NCBI GenBank assembly: GCA_963721905.1 | Contig: CAVRMF010000011.1 | Span: 1 to 64,000 of the forward strand | DNA length: 64,000 nucleotides | Source: Roseiarcus sp963721905 | GTDB lineage: Bacteria > Pseudomonadota > Alphaproteobacteria > Rhizobiales > Beijerinckiaceae | Direction of reading: 5' to 3' | Part shown: in pieces, positions 7,883 through 15,909 of the stretch | Position numbering within the stretch: the stretch's first letter is position 1 | Layout of the letters: each line of letters begins with the position of its first letter | Position numbers and translations under genes: made by a program | Notes under the pieces: generated by a model | Seen by the model: the letters and a program-made list of their open reading frames with translations, nothing else | The model's database searches: none | Told to the model about the DNA's origin: nothing

Positions 7883-8125
7883 ATGAACCAGACATTTCGG
7901 GCAAGGTTCTGGATCTTGAGCGGGATTGCGGCGATCACCGGTATTCTCGCAATCATCACGCCGTTCGCTCCGGACTGGATCGAAGTCGTGTCCGGCTGGG
8001 ATCCCGATCAGCACGACGGATCGGTCGAGCGGCTCATCGTAATCGGACTCTGTTGCGTGACCGCCCTGTCGTTCCTTCTCGCCGCGCTTGAATGGCGGCG
8101 GACGCAAACTGCCGGTTCGGCCTGA
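7883..8125 (+). CDS. Small two-helix membrane protein
   Basis: An 80-residue protein starting at the ATG preceded by AGGGAGG. There are two hydrophobic segments, at roughly residues 9-30 and 50-70, separated by an acidic loop with DWIEVVSGWDPDQHDGS. No cysteine pair or enzyme motif is seen and no family is recognised. It lies inside the nickel/hydrogenase block. Confidence 0.6.
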   Translation: MNQTFRARFWILSGIAAITGILAIITPFAPDWIEVVSGWDPDQHDGSVERLIVIGLCCVTALSFLLAALEWRRTQTAGSA

Positions 8126-8210
8126 TCCGCCTTCCGCGGGGAGCAGGCGGGCCGCGGCGTCCTCGTTTCAGGGCCGACATCTCTTAGGTTCGCGCAAGGA
8201 GCAAAATGCC

Positions 8211-10025
8211 ATGCCGCATGCCATTCCGTTGGGGCTCACGATCGGCCTGCCGCCGCCGAATGGGGTGATCATCATCGGCGAGACCACGTTGGTCAGCGGG
8301 GTTGCGACGGGCGCCGGCGGCGCCGAACCAGTGCTTGTCGACAGCGTGACCGTTCAGATCGGCGGCGGCCCGCCCGTCACGGCCGGGCTCTCCTTTGCTG
8401 GTGGGGAGGCGAGGGACTTCAAAGCCGAGGCGGTCGTCCCAGGCCCACCCGGTCCCGTCGTCATCAGCGTCACCGCCCGCTTTGATGGCGACCGCATCGT
8501 GACGAAAACGGTCACGGCTGTCGCGACCGCGGGCGCGCTCACCGGATGCTGGTCCTCCGATGACGGGATGCTGTTCTTTTTGAACCAGAACGGAAACACG
8601 CTCTGGGGGGCGGGGCTGGACCAGGGGCCGGGCCTCCAGGGACAAGGGCTCAGCGTCACGACGGTGTTTCAGGGCGCGGTCAGCTCGGTGACGCACCCGA
8701 ACCCCCAAGCGGCCGGGATCGCGGGACCGGCGATCGGCATACCTCCTCCGGTCACCCTCGGCATCCAGGGCGCGTGGGCCGACGTCCCGCGCGGGACGCG
8801 ATCGCTGAGCGGAACGCTGATCTTTGACCCTCAGAGCGGCCCGGGCGGCGTCCAAGTCCTGAACGTGGTCGCCCAGACCGGCGGCTTCACGGCCACGAGG
8901 CTGACGCGGGTCGCCTTCACGCCGCCGCCGCCGCCGGAGGACATCCAGTCCGTCTTCGCGCTCGTCCACAAGAACCTCAACAACGACGAAACGCTGGCGA
9001 TCTCGCGCGAGTTGGGCCTCTTCGATTTTTCGAACCTGACCGCCTACAAGGACGCCGCCGTGGTGTTCGGGTTCGTGGCGGCGGCGGACCCCACGGACCC
9101 CGGCGCCCCCATCATGGTCGTAAACCGCAGACCGACCGATGGTGTGACGTATGGAGATTTCATCTGCATCCATGACGGAGGCAGTCTCGACTGCGACGTG
9201 AATTTCAATCTCGTCCTCGATTCCGATTGGCTCGACCCGAACTTCTGGACCGAAGGATGGGAGCCGGGCGTGAACCCGCAAGACTACCAGGCGAAGGTCG
9301 ACGCCGACAGCGGGCGCATCCATCTCGAACTCATCATGTTCGCCCGCAACGCCAGCTGCGCGCAGCCGGACAGCTTCGACGGTCCGGCCCTGTTGCCCGG
9401 CTGGCAGGAAATGGGCGGCGACAGCGTCCTCATTAATGGCCGGCCGCTGAACGGCGCCATCGAGACGGCGCCGGATCCCGGTCACACCCCGCCCCCCTTG
9501 CAGGTGACCTCCCTCGGCGGGAAGGCGATCGGCGTCTTCGACCGCGTCCGCCTCACTGGGGTTCTCGCGCTGGATTGTGGGCATGGGTTTATGACGGATC
9601 GGTGCCAGGCGAGCAACCCCAGCTACAACAATCAGGAGATCCATCCCGTCTACGCCATCGACCTCATCGACGCGACCTCGCAGGAAAACCTGACCGGCGT
9701 CTGGGGCGACAATTTCGGCATGACCTATTACCTCGCTCAGGTCGGCGACATTGTGTGGTGGTTCGGCATGGGGCCGTTCCGCAACAACGCTCTCGCCCAG
9801 GTCTTTCAGGGCGTGGCGGCGAACGGAACGATCGCGGGGTCGTGGCAGGACGTCCCGCTCGCGACCGCAAGCAGCGGGGAGGCGCTGACGCTCGCCATCG
9901 ATCCCGGGAGAATGATGCTTACGCCCATTTCGTCCGCATCGCTCAGCGGCCGGCGGTGGATGAAACTCTACGACGCCGGAGTTCCGTCCGCTGGAGGGGC
10001 GACCCCAGGCCAAGCCACCGGCTGA
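8211..10025 (+). CDS. Unknown 604-residue protein with a duplicated domain
   Basis: The ATG at 8211 is chosen because AAGGAG lies 10 nt upstream. No signal peptide or membrane segment is visible. Residues ~110-215 and ~494-570 are an internal duplication: LTGCWSSDDGMLFFLNQNG.. aligns with LTGVWGDNFGMTYYLAQVG.., each followed by VFQG, by W(A/Q)DVP and by an ...L.IDP/IFDP ending. Residues 1-105 look like a beta-sandwich (TVTVQIGGGPP-like strands), then a proline run near 240-246 leads to a middle region of ~250 residues with several Cys. No enzyme family is recognised. Its place between the nickel permease and the hyp genes suggests, without proof, a role tied to the hydrogenase. Confidence 0.75.
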   Translation: MPHAIPLGLTIGLPPPNGVIIIGETTLVSGVATGAGGAEPVLVDSVTVQIGGGPPVTAGLSFAGGEARDFKAEAVVPGPPGPVVISVTARFDGDRIVTKTVTAVATAGALTGCWSSDDGMLFFLNQNGNTLWGAGLDQGPGLQGQGLSVTTVFQGAVSSVTHPNPQAAGIAGPAIGIPPPVTLGIQGAWADVPRGTRSLSGTLIFDPQSGPGGVQVLNVVAQTGGFTATRLTRVAFTPPPPPEDIQSVFALVHKNLNNDETLAISRELGLFDFSNLTAYKDAAVVFGFVAAADPTDPGAPIMVVNRRPTDGVTYGDFICIHDGGSLDCDVNFNLVLDSDWLDPNFWTEGWEPGVNPQDYQAKVDADSGRIHLELIMFARNASCAQPDSFDGPALLPGWQEMGGDSVLINGRPLNGAIETAPDPGHTPPPLQVTSLGGKAIGVFDRVRLTGVLALDCGHGFMTDRCQASNPSYNNQEIHPVYAIDLIDATSQENLTGVWGDNFGMTYYLAQVGDIVWWFGMGPFRNNALAQVFQGVAANGTIAGSWQDVPLATASSGEALTLAIDPGRMMLTPISSASLSGRRWMKLYDAGVPSAGGATPGQATG

Positions 10026-10047
10026 GACCACCCGACGGGTCGCCAGG

Positions 10048-10324
10048 GTGACGAGCGCGGCGCTCGACGCGCAGGCCATTGATATCATGCGGGTATTTTG
10101 AGCTAGGCCAGCTGGCGCCCGAATTGCTTGGTAGTCCCGAGCATCCCGAACACGGCAATCGCGCCAACCTCGCCCTGGCGCAGGCGCATTATATCGAAGC
10201 GCGCGCGATCTTCATGGCGCATGGCGAACTCGACAAGGCGCGCATCGTCGCCGAGGCAATCGATCAGATCGGGCGCGAAGTCCTATCGCTCGACCCGACG
10301 AATGGCAAGGTGAGGCCGATGTGA
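10048..10324 (+). pseudogene. Small helical protein, frame-broken
   Basis: A GTG at 10048 opens a frame (VTSAALDAQAIDIMRVF) that hits a stop at the TTTTGAG at 10096-10102. The next frame continues directly with ELGQLAPELLGSPEHPEHG and an alpha-helical, TPR-like stretch (NLALAQAHYIEARAIFMAHG). Removing one T from the T4 run joins the two parts into 91 codons ending at 10324. Either the gene carries a +1 frameshift, or the real start is a TTG at 10079 with no clear ribosome site. No family is recognised. Confidence 0.5.
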
Positions 10325-10358
10325 TAAGATCCAGTCCCGGTCGCTGCGGAGCGAGCCT

Positions 10359-10556
10359 ATGGAGCCACTGACAATCCTAGTGGCGCTCATCGTCGGCGCT
10401 GTAGCCTCCGTGATCGGCGGGGCGCTAGGCGGCGTCGCAATCGGAGGCAAATCTTTGGGCAACGAACTGGCGGCGCTGATGGGCGGATTTTTCGGGCCGC
10501 TGGCCGCCATTCCCGGCCTCGTCATCGGGCTCGTCATCTTGCGCTTCATCGGCTGA
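10359..10556 (+). CDS. Small glycine-rich membrane protein
   Basis: A 65-residue protein made almost entirely of two hydrophobic segments: residues 3-28, rich in Gly and Ala, and about 40-64. GGAGCGAG lies upstream of the ATG. No family is recognised. It is followed 6 nt later by another small membrane protein, so the two probably form a pair. Confidence 0.6.
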   Translation: MEPLTILVALIVGAVASVIGGALGGVAIGGKSLGNELAALMGGFFGPLAAIPGLVIGLVILRFIG

Positions 10557-10562
10557 GGAGAA

Positions 10563-10793
10563 GTGCGCATGTGCTCGATGGCTCAAAGCTCGATGATCCT
10601 TTTCTTTCGCGGCAAGCTCTTCGCCGACCCGGCCATGGCTCTGCGGCAAAACGCCTTTGGCGTTATCGCAGCAGTCGTCGTACTAATCGCAGCGGTCGAG
10701 ATCGGCGCGCCCTTCTGGCTCGGCGTGCTCGTCGCCGGTCTCATCGGCGGGGCGCTGCAGCCCTATCTCTTCAAGGACCTTCGTTACAGGTGA
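10563..10793 (+). CDS. Small two-helix membrane protein
   Basis: A 76-residue protein, probably starting at the GTG at 10563 (GAGGAG just upstream) or at an ATG two or five codons later. There are two hydrophobic segments near residues 30-50 and 52-68 (VVVLIAAVEIGAPFWLGVLV..GLIGGAL), and the C-terminal YLFKDLRYR is basic. Function unknown. It lies 9 nt before the NifU-domain gene, so it is probably part of the hyp transcription unit. Confidence 0.6.
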   Translation: MRMCSMAQSSMILFFRGKLFADPAMALRQNAFGVIAAVVVLIAAVEIGAPFWLGVLVAGLIGGALQPYLFKDLRYR

Positions 10794-10802
10794 ACATGCC
10801 CC

Positions 10803-11357
10803 ATGAATGCGATCGACCGATCCGCTGCGCAAGGCAATGACCTGGCTGGCCTCGTCGGCGACATCGAGCGGCTCGAAGCCATTTTCGAGACATGGGAGGA
10901 GACGCCGCGGACCGTCGCGCAGTCCTACCGACGTTCGATCGAAGCGCTCAACGGCGAGGCTCTGCGCCGTCTGGTGCGGTCGCTCAACACCGATCCGGCG
11001 GCGCTCGCGGCGATGAAATCCGCCCTCGCCGACGAAGTCGTCTACGCGGTCCTTCGACCCCACGAGATCGTCAAACCGGCTCTGGCGGAACGGGTCGAGA
11101 ATGCCCTCGAAAGCCTGCGCCCGATGCTCGCCTCGCATGGGGGGGACGTCGAACTCATCAAGGTCGCGCCCCCGTCAATCGAAGTGCGCTTCACCGGCGC
11201 CTGCGACGGCTGCCCGGCTTCGGCGCTGACCTTTCATGCCGGGGTGAAGAAGGCGGTGCCGTGCTGGCCTTACGGCGTGGCCGCCAGCGGCTCTACAGTC
11301 GCGATCGCCGACTCGGGCAACAACCGGGTGCTCCTCTGGGAGGCCGCCGCCCCATGA
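10803..11357 (+). CDS. NifU-domain Fe-S protein with terminal NHL-repeat stub
   Basis: A 184-residue protein. Residues ~95-152 are a NifU C-terminal (Nfu) domain, the Fe-S scaffold fold, with the cluster-binding CDGC at C134 and C137 (GGDVELIKV..FTGACDGCPAS). Residues 1-90 are helical and unassigned. The last ~25 residues (YGVAASG..VAIADSGNNRVLLW) match one NHL beta-propeller blade, although a single blade cannot form a propeller. This looks like an in-frame deletion that fused a NifU-like gene to the end of a neighbouring NHL-repeat gene. NifU-like and NHL proteins are, as far as I recall, companions of high-affinity group 1h hydrogenases. The TGA overlaps the hypF ATG (ATGA). Confidence 0.8.
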   Translation: MNAIDRSAAQGNDLAGLVGDIERLEAIFETWEETPRTVAQSYRRSIEALNGEALRRLVRSLNTDPAALAAMKSALADEVVYAVLRPHEIVKPALAERVENALESLRPMLASHGGDVELIKVAPPSIEVRFTGACDGCPASALTFHAGVKKAVPCWPYGVAASGSTVAIADSGNNRVLLWEAAAP

Positions 11358-13789
11358 CGCTGCTGCGGGACGTCCGGCAGGAGGCGCAATTCGTCGCCAT
11401 GGAAATCCGGGTGCGCGGCCGGGTGCAGGGCGTTGGTTTTCGCCCGACGGTCTGGCGCATTGCACGCGAACTCGACCTCATGGGCGAGGTTCTCAACGAT
11501 TGCGAGGGCGTTCTCGTGCGCGTCGGGGGAAGCCCAAGCGCCGTCGAGGGTTTCCTCGCCCGACTGGAGAGCGATCCGCCGCCGTTGGCGCGGATCGACG
11601 AGATCGACGCTCGTGTCTTCGGCGGCGCCCTCCCGTCTGAGTTTCAGATCGCCGACAGTCTTGCGGGCGACGCGCACACTGAGGTCGCACCGGACGCTGC
11701 GATCTGTGCGGCTTGCGCCCAGGAAGTCATCGATCCGTTCCAGCGCCGGTTCCGCTATCCGTTCGCCAATTGCACGCATTGCGGTCCGCGCCTCAGCATC
11801 GTCAAGGGCATCCCCTACGATCGCGCCAATACGACGATGTCGCCGTTTGCGATGTGCGAAGCGTGCGAGGTGGAATATCGCAGTCCCGCGGACCGCCGTT
11901 TCCACGCCGAAGCGATCGCCTGCCACACATGCGGGCCCAGGGCGAGGCTGTTCCGTCTCGACGGCCGGGCGACGAGTTTCGACCGACATTCGATGCTCGA
12001 TGATGTCGATGCGGTCCGCGAACTCATGACGAAGGGCGAAATCGTCGCGATCAAGGGTCTCGGCGGCTTTCACCTCGCTTGCGACGCGACCAACGCCGAA
12101 ACCATCGCGCGCCTGCGCCGGCTAAAGCGACGCGACGCGAAACCGTTCGCGCTGATGGCGAGGGACCTTGACGTCGTCAGGCGCTATTGCACGGTGGGAC
12201 CGCAGGAGGAGCGGGCGCTCGTCAGCCCGGCGGCGCCGATCGTGCTGCTCGCGGCCGACAAGGCCGAGACGCTGCCGGATGAAGTCGCCCGCGGACTTGC
12301 GACTCTCGGCTTCATGCTGCCGACGACGCCGCTGCACCAGCTGATCCTGGCGCGCATCGACCGCCCGGTGGTGATGACCAGCGGCAATGTCTCCGAGGAG
12401 CCGCAGGTCATCGACGATGACGTCGCGCGCACGCGGCTCGGCGAAATCGCGACTTACGCGCTGATGCATGATCGCGAGATCGCCAATCGCGTCGACGACT
12501 CGGTGGCGCGCGTGATGGCCGGCCGGACGCGGATATTGCGCCGCGCACGCGGCTTCGCGCCTGCGCCCATCGCGCTTCCCCCGGGGTTCGAGGCGGCGCC
12601 CGAACTTCTCGCGATGGGCGGAGAGCTCAAGGCGACCTTCTGTCTCGTCAAGGACGGCGAGGCGATCCTCTCGCAGCATCAGGGCGATCTGGAGAATGTC
12701 GAGACTTTCGACGACTACCGCAAGAATTTGGCGCTCTACGCCGAGCTTTTTCATCACGCGCCACGGGCTCTCGTCGCTGATCGACACCCGGAGTATCTCT
12801 CGTCCAAGCTCGCGCGCGAATGGGCGCAGTCGCAGTCGCTCCTCCTCATCGAAGCGCAGCACCATCACGCCCATGTTGCAGCGTGCCTGGCTGAAAACAA
12901 CGTCCCGCTCGACGCGCCTCCTGCGCTTGGCGTCGTCCTCGACGGTCTGGGCTGGGGCGACGACGGTACGGTCTGGGGCGGGGAATTCCTGCTTGCGGAT
13001 TATCGGCGGTTCGAGCGGCTCGGCGCGTTCAAGCCGGTGGCGATGCCGGGCGGCGCGCAAGCCGTGCGCGAACCGTGGCGCAACCTCTACGCCCATCTGA
13101 TGGCCGAGATGGGCTGGGCCGAGTTTTCGATGAATTTCGCCGAACTCGACCTCTATGCCGATCTTTCGCGCCGGCCGCGCGCGACGCTCGACGCAATGGT
13201 CCGCGCCGGCGTCAATTCGCCGAAGGCCTCTTCCTGCGGAAGGCTGTTCGACGCCGTAGCCGCGGCGTTGAACATCTGCCGCGAGCGCCAGGCCTACGAG
13301 GGCGAGGCGGGCGCGCGTCTGGAGGCGATCGTCGACCTCAGCGCCATGGGCCGCGACGACGAGGAATCCGCCTATCCGTTCGCCATCCCCAATCTGCGCG
13401 ACGCCGGCCTGCCTTATATCGAGCCGCTGGCGATGTGGCGGGCGTTGCTTGGCGATCTCATCCTGAAGACGCCGGCGCCGCTGATGGCGGCGCGCTTCCA
13501 TAAAGGTCTCGCCAAGATCATCGCTGCAATGACGAGAAAATTGGCCGATCGCGAAGACGGGGGCAACGCACGGTTCGATACCGTCGCCCTGTCCGGAGGA
13601 TGCTTTCAGAACCGCGTTCTGTTCGAGGAGATCGTTCGCCGCCTCGAGCAGGACAACTTCACCGTGCTCTCGCATGCTGAAGTCCCCACCAACGACGGCG
13701 GCCTCGCGCTTGGACAGGCCGCGATCGGCGCCGCGCGCCTGATTGACGCCGGAATAAAGAACCGCAACCCACGTCGAACCAAGGGATAA
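11354..13789 (+). CDS. hypF: Carbamoyltransferase HypF
   Basis: An 811-residue enzyme that turns carbamoyl phosphate and ATP into a carbamoyl group on the C-terminal Cys of HypE, the source of the hydrogenase cyanide ligands. Domains in order: acylphosphatase (VRGRVQGVGFRPTVWR near residue 17), two zinc fingers with CxxC pairs (CAACAQEV..CTHCGPR and CEACEVEY..CHTCGPR), a YrdC-like adenylation domain (KGLGGFHLACDA) and a Kae1/TobZ-like domain (HHHAHVAACLAENN). Length is usual for the family. The start at 11354 overlaps the upstream stop by ATGA; an ATG at 11399 (MEIRVRGR) is the alternative. Confidence 0.96.
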   Translation: MTLLRDVRQEAQFVAMEIRVRGRVQGVGFRPTVWRIARELDLMGEVLNDCEGVLVRVGGSPSAVEGFLARLESDPPPLARIDEIDARVFGGALPSEFQIADSLAGDAHTEVAPDAAICAACAQEVIDPFQRRFRYPFANCTHCGPRLSIVKGIPYDRANTTMSPFAMCEACEVEYRSPADRRFHAEAIACHTCGPRARLFRLDGRATSFDRHSMLDDVDAVRELMTKGEIVAIKGLGGFHLACDATNAETIARLRRLKRRDAKPFALMARDLDVVRRYCTVGPQEERALVSPAAPIVLLAADKAETLPDEVARGLATLGFMLPTTPLHQLILARIDRPVVMTSGNVSEEPQVIDDDVARTRLGEIATYALMHDREIANRVDDSVARVMAGRTRILRRARGFAPAPIALPPGFEAAPELLAMGGELKATFCLVKDGEAILSQHQGDLENVETFDDYRKNLALYAELFHHAPRALVADRHPEYLSSKLAREWAQSQSLLLIEAQHHHAHVAACLAENNVPLDAPPALGVVLDGLGWGDDGTVWGGEFLLADYRRFERLGAFKPVAMPGGAQAVREPWRNLYAHLMAEMGWAEFSMNFAELDLYADLSRRPRATLDAMVRAGVNSPKASSCGRLFDAVAAALNICRERQAYEGEAGARLEAIVDLSAMGRDDEESAYPFAIPNLRDAGLPYIEPLAMWRALLGDLILKTPAPLMAARFHKGLAKIIAAMTRKLADREDGGNARFDTVALSGGCFQNRVLFEEIVRRLEQDNFTVLSHAEVPTNDGGLALGQAAIGAARLIDAGIKNRNPRRTKG

Positions 13790-13794
13790 GCGCC

Positions 13795-14076
13795 ATGTGC
13801 CTCGGCATCCCAGGTCGAATCGAGAGAATCGACGATCCCGCCAGGAAACTGGCGACAGTCGACGTCGGCGGCGTCAAGCGGCAGGTCAACATCGCCTGCG
13901 TGGTCAGCGACGAGCACCCCGTGACGTCCTGCGTGGGGGACTGGGTCCTGATCCACGTCGGCTTCGCCATGAGCCGCATCGACGAAGCCGAGGCGGCCGA
14001 AACATTACGCATCTTGACCGAACTCGGCGAAGCGCAGGCCGAACTCGAGGCGATGCGCCTTTCGGCCGGCCAATGA
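13795..14076 (+). CDS. hypC: Hydrogenase maturation chaperone HypC
   Basis: A 93-residue protein of the HypC/HupF family. It begins with the invariant MCLGIPG, whose Cys2 binds the Fe(CN)2CO intermediate held with HypD and later contacts the hydrogenase large-subunit precursor. It lies 5 nt behind hypF. The helical C-terminus (AEAAETLRILTEL) is typical. HybG-like paralogues cannot be excluded from sequence alone. Confidence 0.95.
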   Translation: MCLGIPGRIERIDDPARKLATVDVGGVKRQVNIACVVSDEHPVTSCVGDWVLIHVGFAMSRIDEAEAAETLRILTELGEAQAELEAMRLSAGQ

Positions 14077-14089
14077 TGGAGGCGAGGTC

Positions 14090-14782
14090 ATGACTGAGCT
14101 CTCCGATCTCCAGACGCTCTACCCCTTCCTGCACGGCGCGGCGCAGGAGCCGAGAAAGCTGGACGCCGCGCTCTTGCGCTCCATCGAGGACAAGGCGCGC
14201 GCCTCGCGCGAGACCAACTCCGCCTTCTTTGACTCACAGGCGCCGATCCTGGTTGCGGCGGCCAAGGCCGTCGCGGGGGTCTATCGGGGGGGCGGCCGAT
14301 TGTTCTCGATGGGCAACGGCGGCTCGAGCTGCGACGCCTCGCATATCGCGGTCGAATTCGTGCATCCGATCACGGCGGGACGTCCGGCGCTCGCCGCGAT
14401 CAACCTCGTCGCCGACATCGCGATGATCTCGGCGGTCGGAAACGATGTCGGCTTCGACCAGGTGTTCGTCCGCCAGATCATCGCCCAGGCCAAAGCCGGG
14501 GACGGCCTCATCGGCATTTCAACCAGCGGCAATTCCGGCAATCTCATCTCTGCCTTCGCCAGGGCCAAGGAGATGGGCCTCGCCACGATCGGGCTCGCCG
14601 GCGGCGACGGCGGCAAGATGAAGGCAAGCGGCGTCGTGGACCATTGCCTCGTCGTGCCGACGACGTCGATTCACCGCATCCAGGAATGCCACGTCGCCGC
14701 CTATCACATCCTCTGGGACCTCGTGCACACGCTGCTCGCCGACGATCGGGGATCGGCGACGACCAAAGGGGCGCCGTCATGA
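14090..14782 (+). CDS. SIS-domain phosphosugar isomerase-like protein (GmhA-like)
   Basis: A 230-residue protein with one SIS domain, resembling phosphoheptose isomerase GmhA. Signature stretches are RLFSMGNGGSSCDASHIAVE near residue 68, GISTSGNSGNLISA (phosphate-binding Ser/Thr) near 142 and ATIGLAGGDGGKM. It lies between hypC and hypD, with its TGA overlapping the hypD ATG, so it is translated with the maturation genes rather than with LPS genes. GmhA-like genes in this place are, as far as I recall, a feature of some high-affinity [NiFe]-hydrogenase clusters. The substrate there is not established. An LPS-heptose role is the alternative, but no partner genes are nearby. Confidence 0.85.
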   Translation: MTELSDLQTLYPFLHGAAQEPRKLDAALLRSIEDKARASRETNSAFFDSQAPILVAAAKAVAGVYRGGGRLFSMGNGGSSCDASHIAVEFVHPITAGRPALAAINLVADIAMISAVGNDVGFDQVFVRQIIAQAKAGDGLIGISTSGNSGNLISAFARAKEMGLATIGLAGGDGGKMKASGVVDHCLVVPTTSIHRIQECHVAAYHILWDLVHTLLADDRGSATTKGAPS

Positions 14783-15909
14783 AATATCTCGACGAGTTTC
14801 GCGACAGCGCCAAGGCCAGCATTCTCGTGCGGGAAATCGAGGCGCTGGTCGCTTCGATGAATATCCCCGACCAAAAACCGCTCAACATCATGGAAGTCTG
14901 CGGCGGCCACACCCACTCGATCTTTCGCTACGGCGTCGAAGGCATGCTGCCGAAACAGATCGAGCTGGTGCATGGCCCGGGGTGCCCGGTCTGCGTCCTG
15001 CCGATGGGGCGGGTCGACGATTGCGTCGCCATCGCCGAGCAGAAGCACGTGATCTTCACTACCTTCGGCGACGCCATGCGGGTGCCCGGCTCCAAGAAGA
15101 GCCTGATGCAGGCCAAGGCGGACGGCGCCGATGTGCGCATGGTCTATTCCCCCATGGACGCGCTTGCGCTCGCTCGCGCCAATCCGACCCGCGAGGTGGT
15201 TTTCTTCGGGCTTGGTTTTGAGACAACGATGCCGTCGACCGCGCTGACGATCCTTCAGGCCGAGAACGACGGCGTGACAAATTTTTCGGTGTTTTGCAAT
15301 CACATCACGATTGTCCCCACCATCAAGGCGATTCTTGACAGTCCCGATCTCAGGCTGGACGGTTTTCTTGGGCCGGGCCACGTCTCGATGGTGATCGGCA
15401 CGGCGCCTTATGAGTTCATCGCCAAATTCTATCGCAAGCCGATGGTGATCGCCGGCTTCGAGCCGCTCGATATCTTGCAATCGATCTGGATGGTCCTGCG
15501 GCAGATCAAAGAGGGTCGCGTCGAGATCGAAAACCAATACGCGCGCGTCGTTCCCGAACGTGGAAATGCGCCTGCGCTCCGCGCGGTAGCGCGCGTTTAT
15601 GAATTGCGCGAATTTTTCGAGTGGCGGGGCCTGGGATCGATCGATCACTCCGGCGTCAAGCTGCGCGACGAATATGCCCGCTTCGACGCCGAACGAAAAT
15701 TCGCCATACCCAACGTCCGGATCGCCGATCCTAAATCCTGCCAATGCGGCGAGGTGCTCAAGGGCGCCATCAAGCCCTGGCAGTGCAAGGTCTTCGGGTC
15801 GGCATGCACGCCCGAGACCCCGCTCGGCGCGCTGATGGTGTCCTCGGAGGGGGCCTGCGCAGCCTATTACCAGTATGGCGGGGTCAAGCATCACGAGGCC
15901 GCGGAATGA
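14779..15909 (+). CDS. hypD: Hydrogenase maturation protein HypD
   Basis: A 376-residue [4Fe-4S] protein that, with HypC, assembles the Fe(CN)2CO moiety. Conserved motifs are present: MEVCGGHTHSIFRYG near residue 37, GPGCPVCVLP near 66 with the CxxC, GFETTMPSTA, GPGHVS, and the C-terminal cluster ligands in CQCGEVLKG..CKVFGSACTPE. The start is the ATG overlapping the SIS gene stop (ATGA). The reading frame extends further upstream, but only the residues from 14779 match the family. Confidence 0.96.
   Translation: MKYLDEFRDSAKASILVREIEALVASMNIPDQKPLNIMEVCGGHTHSIFRYGVEGMLPKQIELVHGPGCPVCVLPMGRVDDCVAIAEQKHVIFTTFGDAMRVPGSKKSLMQAKADGADVRMVYSPMDALALARANPTREVVFFGLGFETTMPSTALTILQAENDGVTNFSVFCNHITIVPTIKAILDSPDLRLDGFLGPGHVSMVIGTAPYEFIAKFYRKPMVIAGFEPLDILQSIWMVLRQIKEGRVEIENQYARVVPERGNAPALRAVARVYELREFFEWRGLGSIDHSGVKLRDEYARFDAERKFAIPNVRIADPKSCQCGEVLKGAIKPWQCKVFGSACTPETPLGALMVSSEGACAAYYQYGGVKHHEAAE

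Noticed and set aside
8184..10088. A 634-codon minus-strand frame opposite the unknown 604-residue protein
   Set aside because: The plus frame has a good ribosome site and an internal domain duplication. The minus frame is Arg/Asp-rich low-complexity sequence typical of shadows.
12122..13675. A 517-codon frame antisense to hypF
   Set aside because: No domain is seen in it. The hypF frame is fully conserved.
14090..14782. Calling the SIS gene gmhA of LPS heptose synthesis
   Set aside because: No heptose kinase, phosphatase or LPS gene is nearby, and it is coupled to hypD. Only the fold can be assigned.
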